Notes: generated by a model not told the origin, from the sequence alone. A DNA stretch of 64,000 nucleotides from Spirochaetaceae bacterium (GCA_025356015.1 JANXYO010000021.1:16750-80749); one strand, 5' to 3'; counted from the first letter of the stretch, positions 35,201-44,027 are shown. Program-made: numbers and translations.

Positions 35201-38111
35201 AGCCGCCGCCCTTGTCCTCGACCCGCACCAGGAAGCGACCCCAGGCGGGGTACTTCACCTGGAAGGTCCAGGACCCGCGGCCGTCGCTCCCTATCTTCAC
35301 CCTCTCCTTCTTGAGGGGCCTCGAGTAGATGTCGTCGGCCCTCTGGGCGAGGCTGTCCTCGCCCTTCTCCCACCACCAGCGCCACTCGAGCTGGTAGAGG
35401 GCGACCTCGACCTCGCCGCCGCCCTTGACGAGCTTGCCGTCGCGGTCGACGAGGGCAAGGTCCACCCTCTGGTCCTTGTCGGTGAGGAGCATGCCCCTGG
35501 CCTGGTCGCCCTTGGGGAGGCGCATGCCCACGTAGCGCTCGTAGGGATGGAAGTCGACCGTAGTCGTCTCGCTGGAGAAGAGGCCCGAGGGCTCGAAGAC
35601 CCGGGTGAGAATGTCGGCCTTGAGCTTGCCGGGGGCCAGGCCCTGGGGCGCGAGCTCGACGTCGAAGACGGCGCTGCCGTCATTGCCAAGCCTGCCGTCG
35701 AAGAGCACGAGACGTTCGCCTCCTACCTCGCGGGTCGGGTCGGAGAAGCTGTAGTCGCTCAGGGTCGAGAAGCCCTCGCCTGAGTCCCTGAAGACGGCCG
35801 AGGCGTCGGCCTTGAAGGGGCCGCCGGGGGCTCCCGTGAGCCAGGAGGCGGCCAGGGAGAGCTTTGTCGTGTCGCCGGAGAGATAGGCCGCCTTGCCCCA
35901 GTCCAGGGCGAGCTTGAGCCTGTTGGGCATGATCGACTCGACCTTCAGGGTCTTGCCGAAGCTCTTGCCCCCGGCGGTGACTGTCGCACGGTAGGTGCCG
36001 GTGGGGGCGTCGGGAGTGGTGCCCGCCTCGATGGCGTAGAAGCCGTTCACGGAGTCGGTGTAGGTGCTCGATCGCACAACTCGTCCGAGCGGGTCCTCGA
36101 GCTCGAACTTCACCGGGTACTTCGAGGGCAGCTTGCCCGTCCTGTCCTGGAGGACGAACACCAGATGCATGTCGTCGCCGGGGCGCCAGACCCCGCGCTC
36201 GCCATAGAGGAAGCCCTTCAAGCCCGTGCCCGATTCCTCGCCTGACACGTCGAAATGCCCCACGGCCAGGCTCGAGCCCTGGTCCACCTTCAGCCAACTG
36301 GTCTGGCCTCCTGCTTGGACGCTCGCGAAGGCGGGCTCGCCATCGCCTTGGCCTGAGGTCTTGAGGACGACGAGGCCCAAGGGGCCGGTGCTCCCCGAGG
36401 CGAGGGATCGCCTCTGGAGGCTATACAGGGTGACAAGGGCGCCCGAAAGGGGCTTCGCCGTCCGCAGGTCGCTTGCCGCGACATGCCAGGTGCCGTCGCT
36501 CTCGCGCTTCACCGCGGCCCCGATGTCGGAGACCACGACGTTGCGGCGTATGGTGATGTCATGGTCGTAGGTGGGCAGGTAGTAGGCGGGATGGTTCGGG
36601 TCGGTCTTGTGGGCGTTGAAGTCGTCGTAGCCGTTCGCCCACTGTTCGGCGTAGCTCCAGAAGCTCTGCTCGCCCTCGTCGGGGTCGACGACCCTGTCGT
36701 CGGGGAAGCGCAGCTTGCCGTAGTCGGCGCCCTCGGGACCCGTGTAGCGTATGTCGACGGGGCGGAAGGTAATGCGTATCTGGAACATGCCGTCCTTGTG
36801 GGCGGCGAGGAGGGGCCCCAGGTCGAGGCCCTGCCTCACCCAGGTGTTCTTCCTGTCGTCCTTCCAGCCGAGGTCGATGCGCTTGCTCCACACGACAGCG
36901 CCCACCCTCTTCATCTCCTTCGACTCCCCGAGGTCGTTCACCTGGAGGAACTGCATCATGTTGTCCCCGTAGACCTGGAGGGCCTCGACGACGAGTCCCG
37001 CGAGGTTCATCGTCTCGATCGGGAGGACAAGGCCTTGGCTCGTGGGGAGGATGGTCCCCTTGGTGAGGAAGCGCACCAGGGGCTTCTCCCAGGTGACAGC
37101 AACCTCGGCGGCGACGGGAACGGCGAGCCTGCGGCCCAGGGAGTCGCGGAGTCCCGGGGCCACCTTGATCTTGGCCGAGGCCGGCCATTTCTCCGAGTAA
37201 AGGGAGACGAGGGATCCGCTCACGTTCATGCGCAGGTCGTCCACCCCCTCAACCGAGACGATGCCGCGCAGGTCCTGGGAGCGGTCGAGGCTGCGGGAGA
37301 AGGCCAGCTCGATGCCCGAGGAGCGTCCCGATTCCCCGCTGTAGTCGTCTATGGCCCTGCTGGCAAGGAGCTCGAAGGAGGCTTCGGCGGGGAGGCGCAG
37401 CCCCGTGCTGCCCTTGCCGTTTCCGCCGACCGATCTGGCGTTCCAGCTTATCGTGAGCTTGCGCTCGCGCTGGCCCAGCTTGAGCCCCGCGACCGTGAAA
37501 CGATGGATGCGCTCTCCCTCGTGGCGCCAGGAGATCTTTCCCTCCGAGGCGGAGAGCATGCCCTCGGCCGCCTTGTCCGAGGCCCCGTCCGCGAGACTGA
37601 CCGTCCCCTGGACCTCGACGGCCCCGTCCTTGGCGATGCGCGGAGGGAGGGTCTCGACCTCGGCCTTCTGCTCGGTCGCCATCACCGAGAAGCTGAAGTA
37701 CTCGCTGCCTCCCGCAGCCTGGCCATCAAGGAGGCCGAGGTCGACGTCGACCCGGTAGCGCTGCCCGCGCGCGAGGGCCGGGACGGGAACGAAGACCAGG
37801 CTCCTTGAATCCTGCCAGCGCGCCTCGCCCTTGACCGCGGGATACAGCCGGAACGCCCCAGCGGGCCCCGCCTCGCCGGCGCGCCCACGGTCGCTCGTGA
37901 AGACCACCTTGAGAGGGCTGGCCGAGGCCACGATGCCCGCCGAGTGGGCCACCACGAGGGCGGGATCGGCCGCCTTCGCGGGCGGGAGCGCCCTGAGGCC
38001 ACCGCAGCCCGCGGCGAGGAGCAGGGCGAGGCTGGCGAGGACCGCGAAGGATGAGAGAGCCGCGAGGCCCCTGGGGCCTGCCTGGCTGGAGCCGGCTGCA
38101 GGTTCGGACAT
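32289..38111 (-). CDS. Bacterial alpha-2-macroglobulin lipoprotein with thioester
   Basis: 1,940 residues. The start at 38111 has AGGAGG and a lipoprotein signal (LASLALLLAAGC). The MG and bait-like domains, then the thioester domain, follow the bacterial A2M plan. YPHGCAEQTTSAAFPQIYLA carries the intact CxEQ thioester motif near residue 1470, and CUB/TED-like helices follow. The protein traps attacking proteases in the periplasm through a covalent thioester, complementing the repair PBP1C encoded next. The translational overlap with pbpC supports the established view of A2M plus PBP1C as a periplasmic defence and repair pair. Confidence 0.94.
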   Translation of the reverse strand: MSEPAAGSSQAGPRGLAALSSFAVLASLALLLAAGCGGLRALPPAKAADPALVVAHSAGIVASASPLKVVFTSDRGRAGEAGPAGAFRLYPAVKGEARWQDSRSLVFVPVPALARGQRYRVDVDLGLLDGQAAGGSEYFSFSVMATEQKAEVETLPPRIAKDGAVEVQGTVSLADGASDKAAEGMLSASEGKISWRHEGERIHRFTVAGLKLGQRERKLTISWNARSVGGNGKGSTGLRLPAEASFELLASRAIDDYSGESGRSSGIELAFSRSLDRSQDLRGIVSVEGVDDLRMNVSGSLVSLYSEKWPASAKIKVAPGLRDSLGRRLAVPVAAEVAVTWEKPLVRFLTKGTILPTSQGLVLPIETMNLAGLVVEALQVYGDNMMQFLQVNDLGESKEMKRVGAVVWSKRIDLGWKDDRKNTWVRQGLDLGPLLAAHKDGMFQIRITFRPVDIRYTGPEGADYGKLRFPDDRVVDPDEGEQSFWSYAEQWANGYDDFNAHKTDPNHPAYYLPTYDHDITIRRNVVVSDIGAAVKRESDGTWHVAASDLRTAKPLSGALVTLYSLQRRSLASGSTGPLGLVVLKTSGQGDGEPAFASVQAGGQTSWLKVDQGSSLAVGHFDVSGEESGTGLKGFLYGERGVWRPGDDMHLVFVLQDRTGKLPSKYPVKFELEDPLGRVVRSSTYTDSVNGFYAIEAGTTPDAPTGTYRATVTAGGKSFGKTLKVESIMPNRLKLALDWGKAAYLSGDTTKLSLAASWLTGAPGGPFKADASAVFRDSGEGFSTLSDYSFSDPTREVGGERLVLFDGRLGNDGSAVFDVELAPQGLAPGKLKADILTRVFEPSGLFSSETTTVDFHPYERYVGMRLPKGDQARGMLLTDKDQRVDLALVDRDGKLVKGGGEVEVALYQLEWRWWWEKGEDSLAQRADDIYSRPLKKERVKIGSDGRGSWTFQVKYPAWGRFLVRVEDKGGGSIGSTDQGHASGQVVYIDWPGWAGKSRDSGGAQAMLELTVGKAKYAPGDTASFTFPSNENGGALVAIERGGKILKEEWIKTSKDTTVYQFPVTPAMAPNVYAHVTFVQPHLQTANDLPIRLYGVVPVMVEDAQTRLLPVIEAPATMAPGKEASFTVREDSGRPMTYTVAVVDEGLLGITRFKTQDPWDEFYKKEASALTSWDLYNNVAGAYAGSLETLLAIGGSDEGLGGAERKPSRFPPVVWFFAPRELKAGEIRRESFTMGPYIGAVRIMVVAGSGPVAAARPAGGISGISAFSGSSSSSGSAFGAAEASVPVKADLMAQLTAPRVLSPGEKASIPATVFAFLGKKRVAVELSAEGALSLTGDARKSIDFDKDGDLSTSFAVSAGSAPGRGRLVLKASAEGKTAESAVDLEVRAVGLPVYAVSPLSLDAGKTWTGPLQLPGEAGTNSVVIELSKLRSIGLSQRVDWLLQYPHGCAEQTTSAAFPQIYLAAAASLDEASAAKAKSNVAAAIERLRGFQTPRGGFAFWPGQGEEDEWITAYVSHFLLSARREGYAVPSGMLDAGLDYMERNAKVWNSSEAWSQAIQAYRLYDLAMAGRAAIGAMNRFRDFPTLPTSVRFRLAASYSGAGMREAAASLLSSRSTEVEDYEGLEEHTYGTAVRERAVVLDALLAMGDTDRALPVYNRLAADLDSSRWYSTQDLGPALAAALPYIVLAAKADSPEIRASVSVPGQAPWTKTLRLTKALARLDAVADKAAPAGSPGANAGASATVTLENRGSTPVFVRLIARGTPAAGTEKAVSKGLSLGIRYLSMDGKVVDPNALSSGSDFLIEATVRNRSGQDLANMALSQLIPSGWEIVDFRPAKELAKPKSKSEDEEATARPSKAPEPSFMYRDIRDDRVYSYFDLDAKETRTIKTYVNKTYEGSFWLPAASVQAMYDERWQALVPGRWLAAPAGAGEARDLGVPQPSSP

Positions 38112-38187
38112 TGGGGGCCTCCTTTGGGGAGCTGTGCGCATGGGCCAAACAATAACGCCCAGGGGAGGCCGTATCAAGCCAGAGTGT

Positions 38188-38209
38188 GTGCCACGAAGAT
38201 TGTTGGTGG
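38188..38209. repeat. Dispersed 22-base repeat, copy B
   Basis: Reverse-strand copy of the 26647-26668 element (GTGCCACGAAGATTG... on the plus strand), 21 of 22 bases identical. It abuts the stop codon of the phospholipase D-like gene, in the 98-base gap after the A2M gene. Confidence 0.6.
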
Positions 38210-39337
38210 CTAGTTGCCCGAGGCCCCGGCCCTTGCCCAGACCCTCTCGAACTCCGCCTCGAATGACCTGGCCATGCCGGGGTCGTCGACGACAAGGAGG
38301 TTCTCGTCGTTCTCGGTCTTCGCGTTCTTCGTGAAATTGTAGGAGCCGAAGGCGACATAACGCCCGTCGACGATGAAGGCCTTGATGTGCATAAGGTAGG
38401 CGTTGCCGTCCTGGCGGACCTCCATGCCTGCCTTCTTCATGGCCCCGTACTCGCTGTATTTGGTGAGCGAGCCCGTCTTCTCGAAAACGCCGCGCACAGC
38501 GACGCCGGAGGTGGCACGCTGGAGCACGGCGGCGCCGATGTCGTCGTCGGTGAAGGAAAAGGCGAGGAAATCGATCTTCTTGCGCGCGCCCGCAATGAGC
38601 TCGACGAGCCGGCCCTCGGTCCTGTCCTCGGGGGAGTACCAGACCTCGATGGGGGCGCCCCCCACGGTAATCCTCTGTGCCGGGCCACCCGCCTCCCTGT
38701 GGCCGCCGAACTCCCCCTTCTCGAACATCTTGTTGAAGGTCACCGAATAGCTCGCGGCCAGTGCCGCCGAATCGATGGCGACGCCCGTGTTGTCGTAGCG
38801 GTAGCTGTCGTTTGTGGTGAAGTTCCAGCTTCCCGTCCAGACCGCCCTGCCGTCGACGACGACGAACTTGTCATGCATGATCCCGCTCGGGTTGCCTGCG
38901 ACAATGGCTATGCCCAGACCCTTCAGGCTGAGGAAAGCGGGGTTCTCCCTCGGGTCGTTCAGGATGTCGATGTCGGTCACCATCCGCACCCTCGCCCCCC
39001 GGGAATTCGCCGCGGCGAGGGCATCGACGACGAGGGGGGCGTCGAGCTGGTAGATGGCCACGTCGACTCTGCTCTTGGCCGTGGAGATGAAGGCGGCGAG
39101 CTTCTCGTCGAGGCCGCCGCGGTGGGCCGAGACGGAGTCGGGGTAGGCGGGAGCGGTGAAGTAGAGCCTGTACCAGGAGGGCTCGGCCGCGGCGGGGGGC
39201 GAGCCGGGGCCCCGGGGCGCAAGCATCGCGGCCGTCCCGTTTGGGCCGGCTTTGAGCAGGACGGAGCCGAGCGCGATGCCCGCCGCCGCAAGGAGGAGGA
39301 GGGCCGTGAGGAGCAGTGTCTTCCTGTTTGTCTTCAT
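38210..39337 (-). CDS. Secreted or membrane-anchored phospholipase D-like protein
   Basis: 375 residues (start 39337 after a GGGGGA site). An N-terminal hydrophobic segment (LLLTALLLLAAAGIALGSVLL) could be a signal anchor. It is followed by two PLD half-domains. Both HKD motifs are present: HDKFVVVDGRAVWTGSWNFT in the first half and HIKAFIVDGRYVAFGSYNFT in the second (Asp present in both). The enzyme would hydrolyse or transfer phosphodiester bonds outside the cytoplasm, on lipid or nucleic acid; the sequence does not say which. A GCCCTG hexamer array lies 78 bases upstream of its start. Confidence 0.87.
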   Translation of the reverse strand: MKTNRKTLLLTALLLLAAAGIALGSVLLKAGPNGTAAMLAPRGPGSPPAAAEPSWYRLYFTAPAYPDSVSAHRGGLDEKLAAFISTAKSRVDVAIYQLDAPLVVDALAAANSRGARVRMVTDIDILNDPRENPAFLSLKGLGIAIVAGNPSGIMHDKFVVVDGRAVWTGSWNFTTNDSYRYDNTGVAIDSAALAASYSVTFNKMFEKGEFGGHREAGGPAQRITVGGAPIEVWYSPEDRTEGRLVELIAGARKKIDFLAFSFTDDDIGAAVLQRATSGVAVRGVFEKTGSLTKYSEYGAMKKAGMEVRQDGNAYLMHIKAFIVDGRYVAFGSYNFTKNAKTENDENLLVVDDPGMARSFEAEFERVWARAGASGN

Positions 39338-39414
39338 TGTCCCCCGCCTTCCCTTCTTCCCGGGAGCCTTGAGCATAGCCGCGAATGAGGGGGTCGGAAC
39401 AGGGCGGGGACCTC

Positions 39415-39450
39415 GCCCTGGCCCTGGCCCTGGCCCTGGCCCTGGCCCTG
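39415..39450. repeat. Hexanucleotide tandem repeat (GCCCTG)6
   Basis: Six perfect tandem copies of GCCCTG in the 299-base gap between the divergent PLD-like (minus) and aminotransferase (plus) genes. It lies upstream of the PLD start on the minus strand. Perfect short repeats can change copy number by slippage. Confidence 0.9.
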
Positions 39451-39470
39451 CGAAAGTTTAATGCGCCTGC

Positions 39471-39500
39471 AAATGGCATTCTGCTGGCAGAATGCCATTT
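39471..39500. repeat. 30-base near-perfect palindrome
   Basis: AAATGGCATTCTGC and GCAGAATGCCATTT are perfect 14-base arms around TG. It sits in the divergent gap between the PLD-like gene and the aminotransferase. It ends in TTTT, too short for a strong terminator, so an operator or a recombination or cruciform site is as likely. Confidence 0.85.
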
Positions 39501-39636
39501 TACATACCAAATACGCGCGATGCCCTTGAAAGGAAGAGCTCTGTTCCCCTATAAGGAAACTGACTAGAATGGTGCGGATCGCGCTGGGATTCGAAGCCCG
39601 CCGCTGCGGCGTCCAGCACAGCAAAAAGGGGAAGAC

Positions 39637-41103
39637 ATGAGCCTTGAATCCAGCTTTGCTCCATACCGAGCGCGCATCGTCGGAATCGACGCGGAAATGC
39701 GGCTTGCCGACGGCAGCAGCCATCCCATCGTCTATGCCGACTGGACGGCCTCGGGCCGGCTCTACCGCCCCATCGAGGACTTCATGCTCGCCCAGATCGG
39801 CCCCCTCGTGGCCAACACCCACACCGAGACCACCTACACTGGTGTCGCCATGACCCGGGCCTACCACCGGGCCCGCGAGATCCTCAAGGAGGGGGTCGGC
39901 GCCGGGAGCGGGGATTCCCTCATCTTCTCCGGCTTCGGGATGACCTCGGCTATCAACAAGCTCCAGCGGCTCATTGGCCTGGGACGGAGGCTGGCCCGCG
40001 GTCCCGGCGAGCAGGCGCGGCCAAGGCCCCTCGTCCTCGTGACCCACATGGAGCACCACTCGAACCAGATCACCTGGGAGGAGTGCCAGTGCGACGTGCG
40101 TATCATCCCGCGCGACGAGGCGACCGGCCTGCCCGACCTCGAATGGCAGGAAAGGATCCTGAAGGAGAATGCCGACCGTCCCCTCCTCATCGGCGCCTTC
40201 ACCGCCTGTTCCAACGTCACGGGCATCCTCACGCCATACAGGAAGATGGCGGCCCTCATGCACCGCCACGGCGGCCTCTGCTTCGTCGACTTCGCCGCAT
40301 CGGCGCCCTACGTCGAGATCGACATGCACCCCGCCGACAGCGACGAGCGCCTCGACGCGATCACCTTCTCCCCCCACAAGTTCCTCGGGGGGCCGGGTTC
40401 CTCGGGCGTCCTCGTGCTCTCGAACGCCCTCTACAAGAATGCCGTCCCCGACCAGCCGGGAGGGGGCACTGTGAAGTGGACGACCCCCTTCGGCACCCAC
40501 CGGTATTTCGAAGACATCGAGTCGAGGGAGGACGGGGGCACCCCGGGATTCCTCCAGGCGATCCGCGCCGCCCTGGCCATGGAGCTCAAGAAATCCATGG
40601 GCATCGCAAAAATCGCCGAGCGGGAGGAGGAACTCAAGGCCATAGTCCTGGCTGAGTTCAAGGCCGAGCCCTCGGTCATGCTCCTTGACGGCGGCAACAT
40701 GGACCGCCTGGGCATCTTCTCCCTCTACGCCCCCGGCGAGCACCACAACCTCATCGTTCGCCTGCTCAACGACCGCTACGGGATCCAGACCAGGGGCGGC
40801 TGCAGCTGCGCGGGCACCTATGGCCACTTCCTCTTCGACATCAAGAAGACGAAGTCCCTCCACATCACCGACATGATCGACTCGGGCGACCTGAGCGAGA
40901 AGCCAGGATGGGTCCGCGTCTCCATCCACCCGACCATGACCGACGCCGAAGCCCGCTACGTCGGCAAGGCCGTCGTCGAGGTGATCAGGAACTACCGCGT
41001 CTGGGCTGCCGGCTACGAGTTCTGCAAGGAATCGGCCGAGTTCGAGCCAAAGGCCCGGACCGCGCGGGGCCCCGACCTCCTCTCGGCCTTCTCTCCCCTC
41101 TAG
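39637..41103 (+). CDS. Class V aminotransferase / cysteine desulfurase-like PLP enzyme
   Basis: 488 residues, longer than SufS (~410). PLP-fold markers include ANTHTETTYTG, the Asp region GLCFVDFAASAPY, and the Schiff-base Lys in FSPHKFLGGPGSSGVLV (about residue 248). A Cys-containing loop TRGGCSCAGTYGH (~387) occupies the place of the catalytic Cys of SufS/CsdA desulfurases. It is probably cytoplasmic. There is no Fe-S assembly partner nearby, so a role in Fe-S supply is not supported by context. The start has AGGGGA 7 bases upstream. A kynureninase- or isopenicillin epimerase-like activity is an alternative. Confidence 0.82.
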   Translation: MSLESSFAPYRARIVGIDAEMRLADGSSHPIVYADWTASGRLYRPIEDFMLAQIGPLVANTHTETTYTGVAMTRAYHRAREILKEGVGAGSGDSLIFSGFGMTSAINKLQRLIGLGRRLARGPGEQARPRPLVLVTHMEHHSNQITWEECQCDVRIIPRDEATGLPDLEWQERILKENADRPLLIGAFTACSNVTGILTPYRKMAALMHRHGGLCFVDFAASAPYVEIDMHPADSDERLDAITFSPHKFLGGPGSSGVLVLSNALYKNAVPDQPGGGTVKWTTPFGTHRYFEDIESREDGGTPGFLQAIRAALAMELKKSMGIAKIAEREEELKAIVLAEFKAEPSVMLLDGGNMDRLGIFSLYAPGEHHNLIVRLLNDRYGIQTRGGCSCAGTYGHFLFDIKKTKSLHITDMIDSGDLSEKPGWVRVSIHPTMTDAEARYVGKAVVEVIRNYRVWAAGYEFCKESAEFEPKARTARGPDLLSAFSPL

Positions 41104-41320
41104 CCGCAGGATCAAGGCCGGGCCGATGCCCTCCCTATCGTGGGCATCGGCCGCCGCATGCTCCATAGTCTGGGCCCAATTCCTGACTTCTTCGGTAATA
41201 GTACAGAAATATTAATTTTATGGACGCTGTCAATATCGCCTGACTATATTCCAAGTCGAGCGCGTGGGAGCCCCTGCGGCATTGGCGATCCACTAACGCG
41301 AGAGAACAAGGGGGGACTGG

Positions 41321-41560
41321 ATGGGAGCAGCAATCGGCGGTGCAGATGGTGCGATGATGTCCAAGCTTCTGGACCTGCTCGCCGAGGCAAAATGGCAGGG
41401 AGAGATCAGCCCTGGAGAGTACCGCTGGTTCCTCGATTATCTGTGCGGCCAGACGGTCCCCAGCCAGTCCCGCGGCCGCTCCCGCGAGAGCGCCCGGACA
41501 GAGGCCATTGTGTCTGGCCAGGGCCTCTCCCTCCAGCGCCCCCCAGCAGAAATCGCCTAG
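41321..41560 (+). CDS. Small hypothetical protein (79 aa)
   Basis: ATG at 41321 follows AAGGGGGG with good spacing. An alternative is the inner Met of MSKLLDLLAEAKWQG at 41357. The N-terminal half is a plausible amphipathic helix with SPGEYRWFLDYLCG. The C-terminal half is Arg/Ser-rich and unstructured-looking. There is no signal peptide and no recognised family. It is convergent with the kinase that ends at 41578, and 217 bases of non-coding sequence precede it. Confidence 0.45.
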   Translation: MGAAIGGADGAMMSKLLDLLAEAKWQGEISPGEYRWFLDYLCGQTVPSQSRGRSRESARTEAIVSGQGLSLQRPPAEIA

Positions 41561-41577
41561 GGCGGAGGTCGGCATGG

Positions 41578-43902
41578 CTAGCCCTTGCCGACATCGCATC
41601 GTGGCAGGTGTACCATGAACTTCGCGCCCTGCGCGTGGTCGCCCGGTACCCTATCCTCGATTTCCACCTTTCCGCCAAAACCTTCGACCACGCTCTTGAC
41701 GATGTAGAGACCCAGACCAGTGCCACGGGCCTTGGTCTTTCCCCGCTTGAGACGCTGGAAAACCTCGGCCTTCTTGTCGTCGGGAATGCCACTGCCATTG
41801 TCGGCGATCGAGACGCTGCAGAAGCTGCCTAGCTTCTCGCTGCACTTTCGCAGCTCGATCCCGATCTCGAGCCTGCCCGCGGAATGCTTGACGCAATTGT
41901 CAAGGAGGTTGGCGAAGACCTCTTTAAGTATGGGATTGGCGTGCACAAAGCAGTTCCCGTTGGGCTTGAAATCGACCCTTAGCTCGCGATCGGGGATGGT
42001 CTTGTAGACCACGAGGACTTCCTCGAGCAGTCGACCCAGCTCCACTACCTCGTTCGAGTAGGCGCCCGCTCGGAGCTTCTGCAGGCTGCGCACATTGTCG
42101 ATGAGGCGTGCCGCCCTACCAAGGGTCTCGACCGAGGTGTCGATGAGGCTCCTGTCCCCGTAGTCGAGGCAGCCCTTCTCGTCGACAATGGACCTCGCTA
42201 GCTGGAGCTGGAGCAGCATGATCTGGTGCATGTTGCTTATGTCGTGGCCCATCAGGTCGAGGTAGAGCTCGGCCTGGGCCTTGGCCTCCTCCAGTTCGTG
42301 CTCGGCCCTCCTACGGTCGGTCACGTCAAGGACGAGGGAGAGGATGGACTGCAGCCTACCCGACTCGTCGAGCAGTGAGGAGTTGTACCACTCGCACCAG
42401 AGGAGGGAACCATCCTTGCGGTAGTTGCGGTTGGCGGAGAAGCGGCTTGCCGATGAGCCCGACATGAGGCCGGCCTCGACCTCACCAACTTGGCCCTTGT
42501 CTTCCTCGTAGATCCAGCGGAAATCCTCCATCCTCTTTCCAAGGACCTCATCGCTCCTCCAGCCGAAGATGCGTTCGGCCTCGCCCGCCCAGCGGCTCAG
42601 CCTCATGTCGCTTCCCCACTCGATAACTGCCAGGGGCGAATGCTCCACGTGGAAGGTGAGACGCTTGGACACCTCGCGAAGGGCATCGTCACCCCGCTTG
42701 CGCTCGGCCGCCACCCGGGAGGCGAGCTCGGCGTCGCGGGCACGATAGAGGGCCACACGCATGGCACCGGTGAGGGCGACGACCAGTGCAGAGCCCAGGA
42801 GGAAGGCGGCGATCGCGGTCAGCTCGGGCAGGTCGGGATAGGCCAGGCCCGAGGGCAGGGGTGTGAAGAAAAGATATGAGAAAATGGCGGCCAGGAAGGT
42901 TGCGAGGAAGCCCGCGCCCAGGCCCCCGTAGAGGGCGGTGAGAAAGACGGCGGGGGAGAAGGTCACGAAGGGCGCCTTCCACTGGAGGGCGGAGAGGAGG
43001 ATCAGCCGAAGGGCCGCCGACCCGAGGACGAGACAGAAGGCCAGGAGGTACCTGTACCTGGCCCTGCCTGGCTCATCGTCCATCGAGGCGACGGGAATGT
43101 CGGGCTCGCGGAGCCCAGCCAGGGCAGCCAGGAGCATATACAGGCCGCCGAGGTACTGGGCTATGCGGCCGACCCAGCCAAGGAGGCTGCCGACGACGGT
43201 CTGCATCCCCACGCCAAGGAGGCCCAGGGCCAGGAGGAGGAGGGCGAGGGAATACAGGCGGGCGAAGGAGGTGGCTCTTCTCCCCTTCTCGGGCTGGAGC
43301 AGGGCCGCCGTGAGCACGAGCATCGAGATGGCCGAGCCCAGGGTGAACTGGCGCACCAGGGTCCCGCCCTCGCCCGGGATGAAGAAGGCGGGAATGAGGC
43401 CGGCGAGGGAGAGGCGCGCGACGAGGGACACCAGGCCAAGGACCAGGGAGAAGGTCAGGACCAGGGTCGCCGCAGGACGGGGCAGGAGACGCTCCCGCTT
43501 GCGCGCGAGGCTCGCCCCGGCGAGAAGGACGCAGGCCCCGAGCCAGACGCCGAGATTGTGGATGGTGAGGATGATGTTGTAGTCGTCACCGCCAAGCAGG
43601 GGAGCTAGGACGCTGCACAGCCCCCAGATCAGGCCCCCGCTGCACAAGAGGAGGATGTCCGGAACCGGGCGGGCAAGGAAGCTGCGGCCAAGGAGGAAGG
43701 TGACGGCGACCGATGCGAGGGTCGAGAAGAGGAAATTCATGACAATGAGGGTGACAAGGGATTCGTGGGGGGTCTGGAGCCGCGCAGCCCAGAGGCTCAA
43801 GATCAAACACAGCAGCACCGGTATGGGCAGCCATGCACGTCGGTCCGGGCTGGGGGCGGGGATACTGGCGTTGCTGGAAGCGAGTCCGGTTCGCTCTCCC
43901 AT
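41578..43902 (-). CDS. Membrane sensor histidine kinase with PAS domain
   Basis: 774 residues from ATG 43902 (AGGA upstream; an ATG at 43932 is possible). The N-terminal half has about ten membrane helices. Seven to eight lie at about 30-270. A DUF4118/KdpD-like block (TFSPAVFLTALYGGLGAGFLATFLAAIF) lies around 315-400. A PAS domain follows at about 430-545 (SPLAVIEWGSDMRLSRW). The H-box is unusual (YLDLMGHDISNMHQIMLLQLQLA), and an HATPase domain has NLLDNCVKH, DNGSGIP and GTGLGLYIVK. It should sense a membrane or small-molecule cue. No response regulator is adjacent, so its partner is unknown. Confidence 0.88.
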   Translation of the reverse strand: MGERTGLASSNASIPAPSPDRRAWLPIPVLLCLILSLWAARLQTPHESLVTLIVMNFLFSTLASVAVTFLLGRSFLARPVPDILLLCSGGLIWGLCSVLAPLLGGDDYNIILTIHNLGVWLGACVLLAGASLARKRERLLPRPAATLVLTFSLVLGLVSLVARLSLAGLIPAFFIPGEGGTLVRQFTLGSAISMLVLTAALLQPEKGRRATSFARLYSLALLLLALGLLGVGMQTVVGSLLGWVGRIAQYLGGLYMLLAALAGLREPDIPVASMDDEPGRARYRYLLAFCLVLGSAALRLILLSALQWKAPFVTFSPAVFLTALYGGLGAGFLATFLAAIFSYLFFTPLPSGLAYPDLPELTAIAAFLLGSALVVALTGAMRVALYRARDAELASRVAAERKRGDDALREVSKRLTFHVEHSPLAVIEWGSDMRLSRWAGEAERIFGWRSDEVLGKRMEDFRWIYEEDKGQVGEVEAGLMSGSSASRFSANRNYRKDGSLLWCEWYNSSLLDESGRLQSILSLVLDVTDRRRAEHELEEAKAQAELYLDLMGHDISNMHQIMLLQLQLARSIVDEKGCLDYGDRSLIDTSVETLGRAARLIDNVRSLQKLRAGAYSNEVVELGRLLEEVLVVYKTIPDRELRVDFKPNGNCFVHANPILKEVFANLLDNCVKHSAGRLEIGIELRKCSEKLGSFCSVSIADNGSGIPDDKKAEVFQRLKRGKTKARGTGLGLYIVKSVVEGFGGKVEIEDRVPGDHAQGAKFMVHLPRCDVGKG

Positions 43903-44027
43903 GGTTGTCCTCAAATCCTGACGTCCGTCCACGCGCGACGCAAACTCTAGCGTCTGGGTATCAGGCGGTCAAGGGCGGAGATGCTAAACGCCTGTGCGTG
44001 CTGTAGGTCGGGCGAAGGGACGCGGCT

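Noticed and set aside
36483..37808. 441-codon plus-strand ORF opposite the alpha-2-macroglobulin gene
   Set aside because: Its composition mirrors the real minus-strand gene (Val/Glu/Gly/Leu rich), with no domain and no ribosome site.
39473..39488. TGGCATTCTGCTGGC read as a sigma-54 promoter for the aminotransferase
   Set aside because: The -12 element is TGGC rather than TTGC and the bases are explained by the perfect palindrome.
39580..39620. GGGATTCGAAGCCC resembling the T-arm of a tRNA
   Set aside because: The stem pairs poorly and there is no upstream anticodon or D-arm within 80 bases; not a tRNA or a convincing attachment-site remnant.
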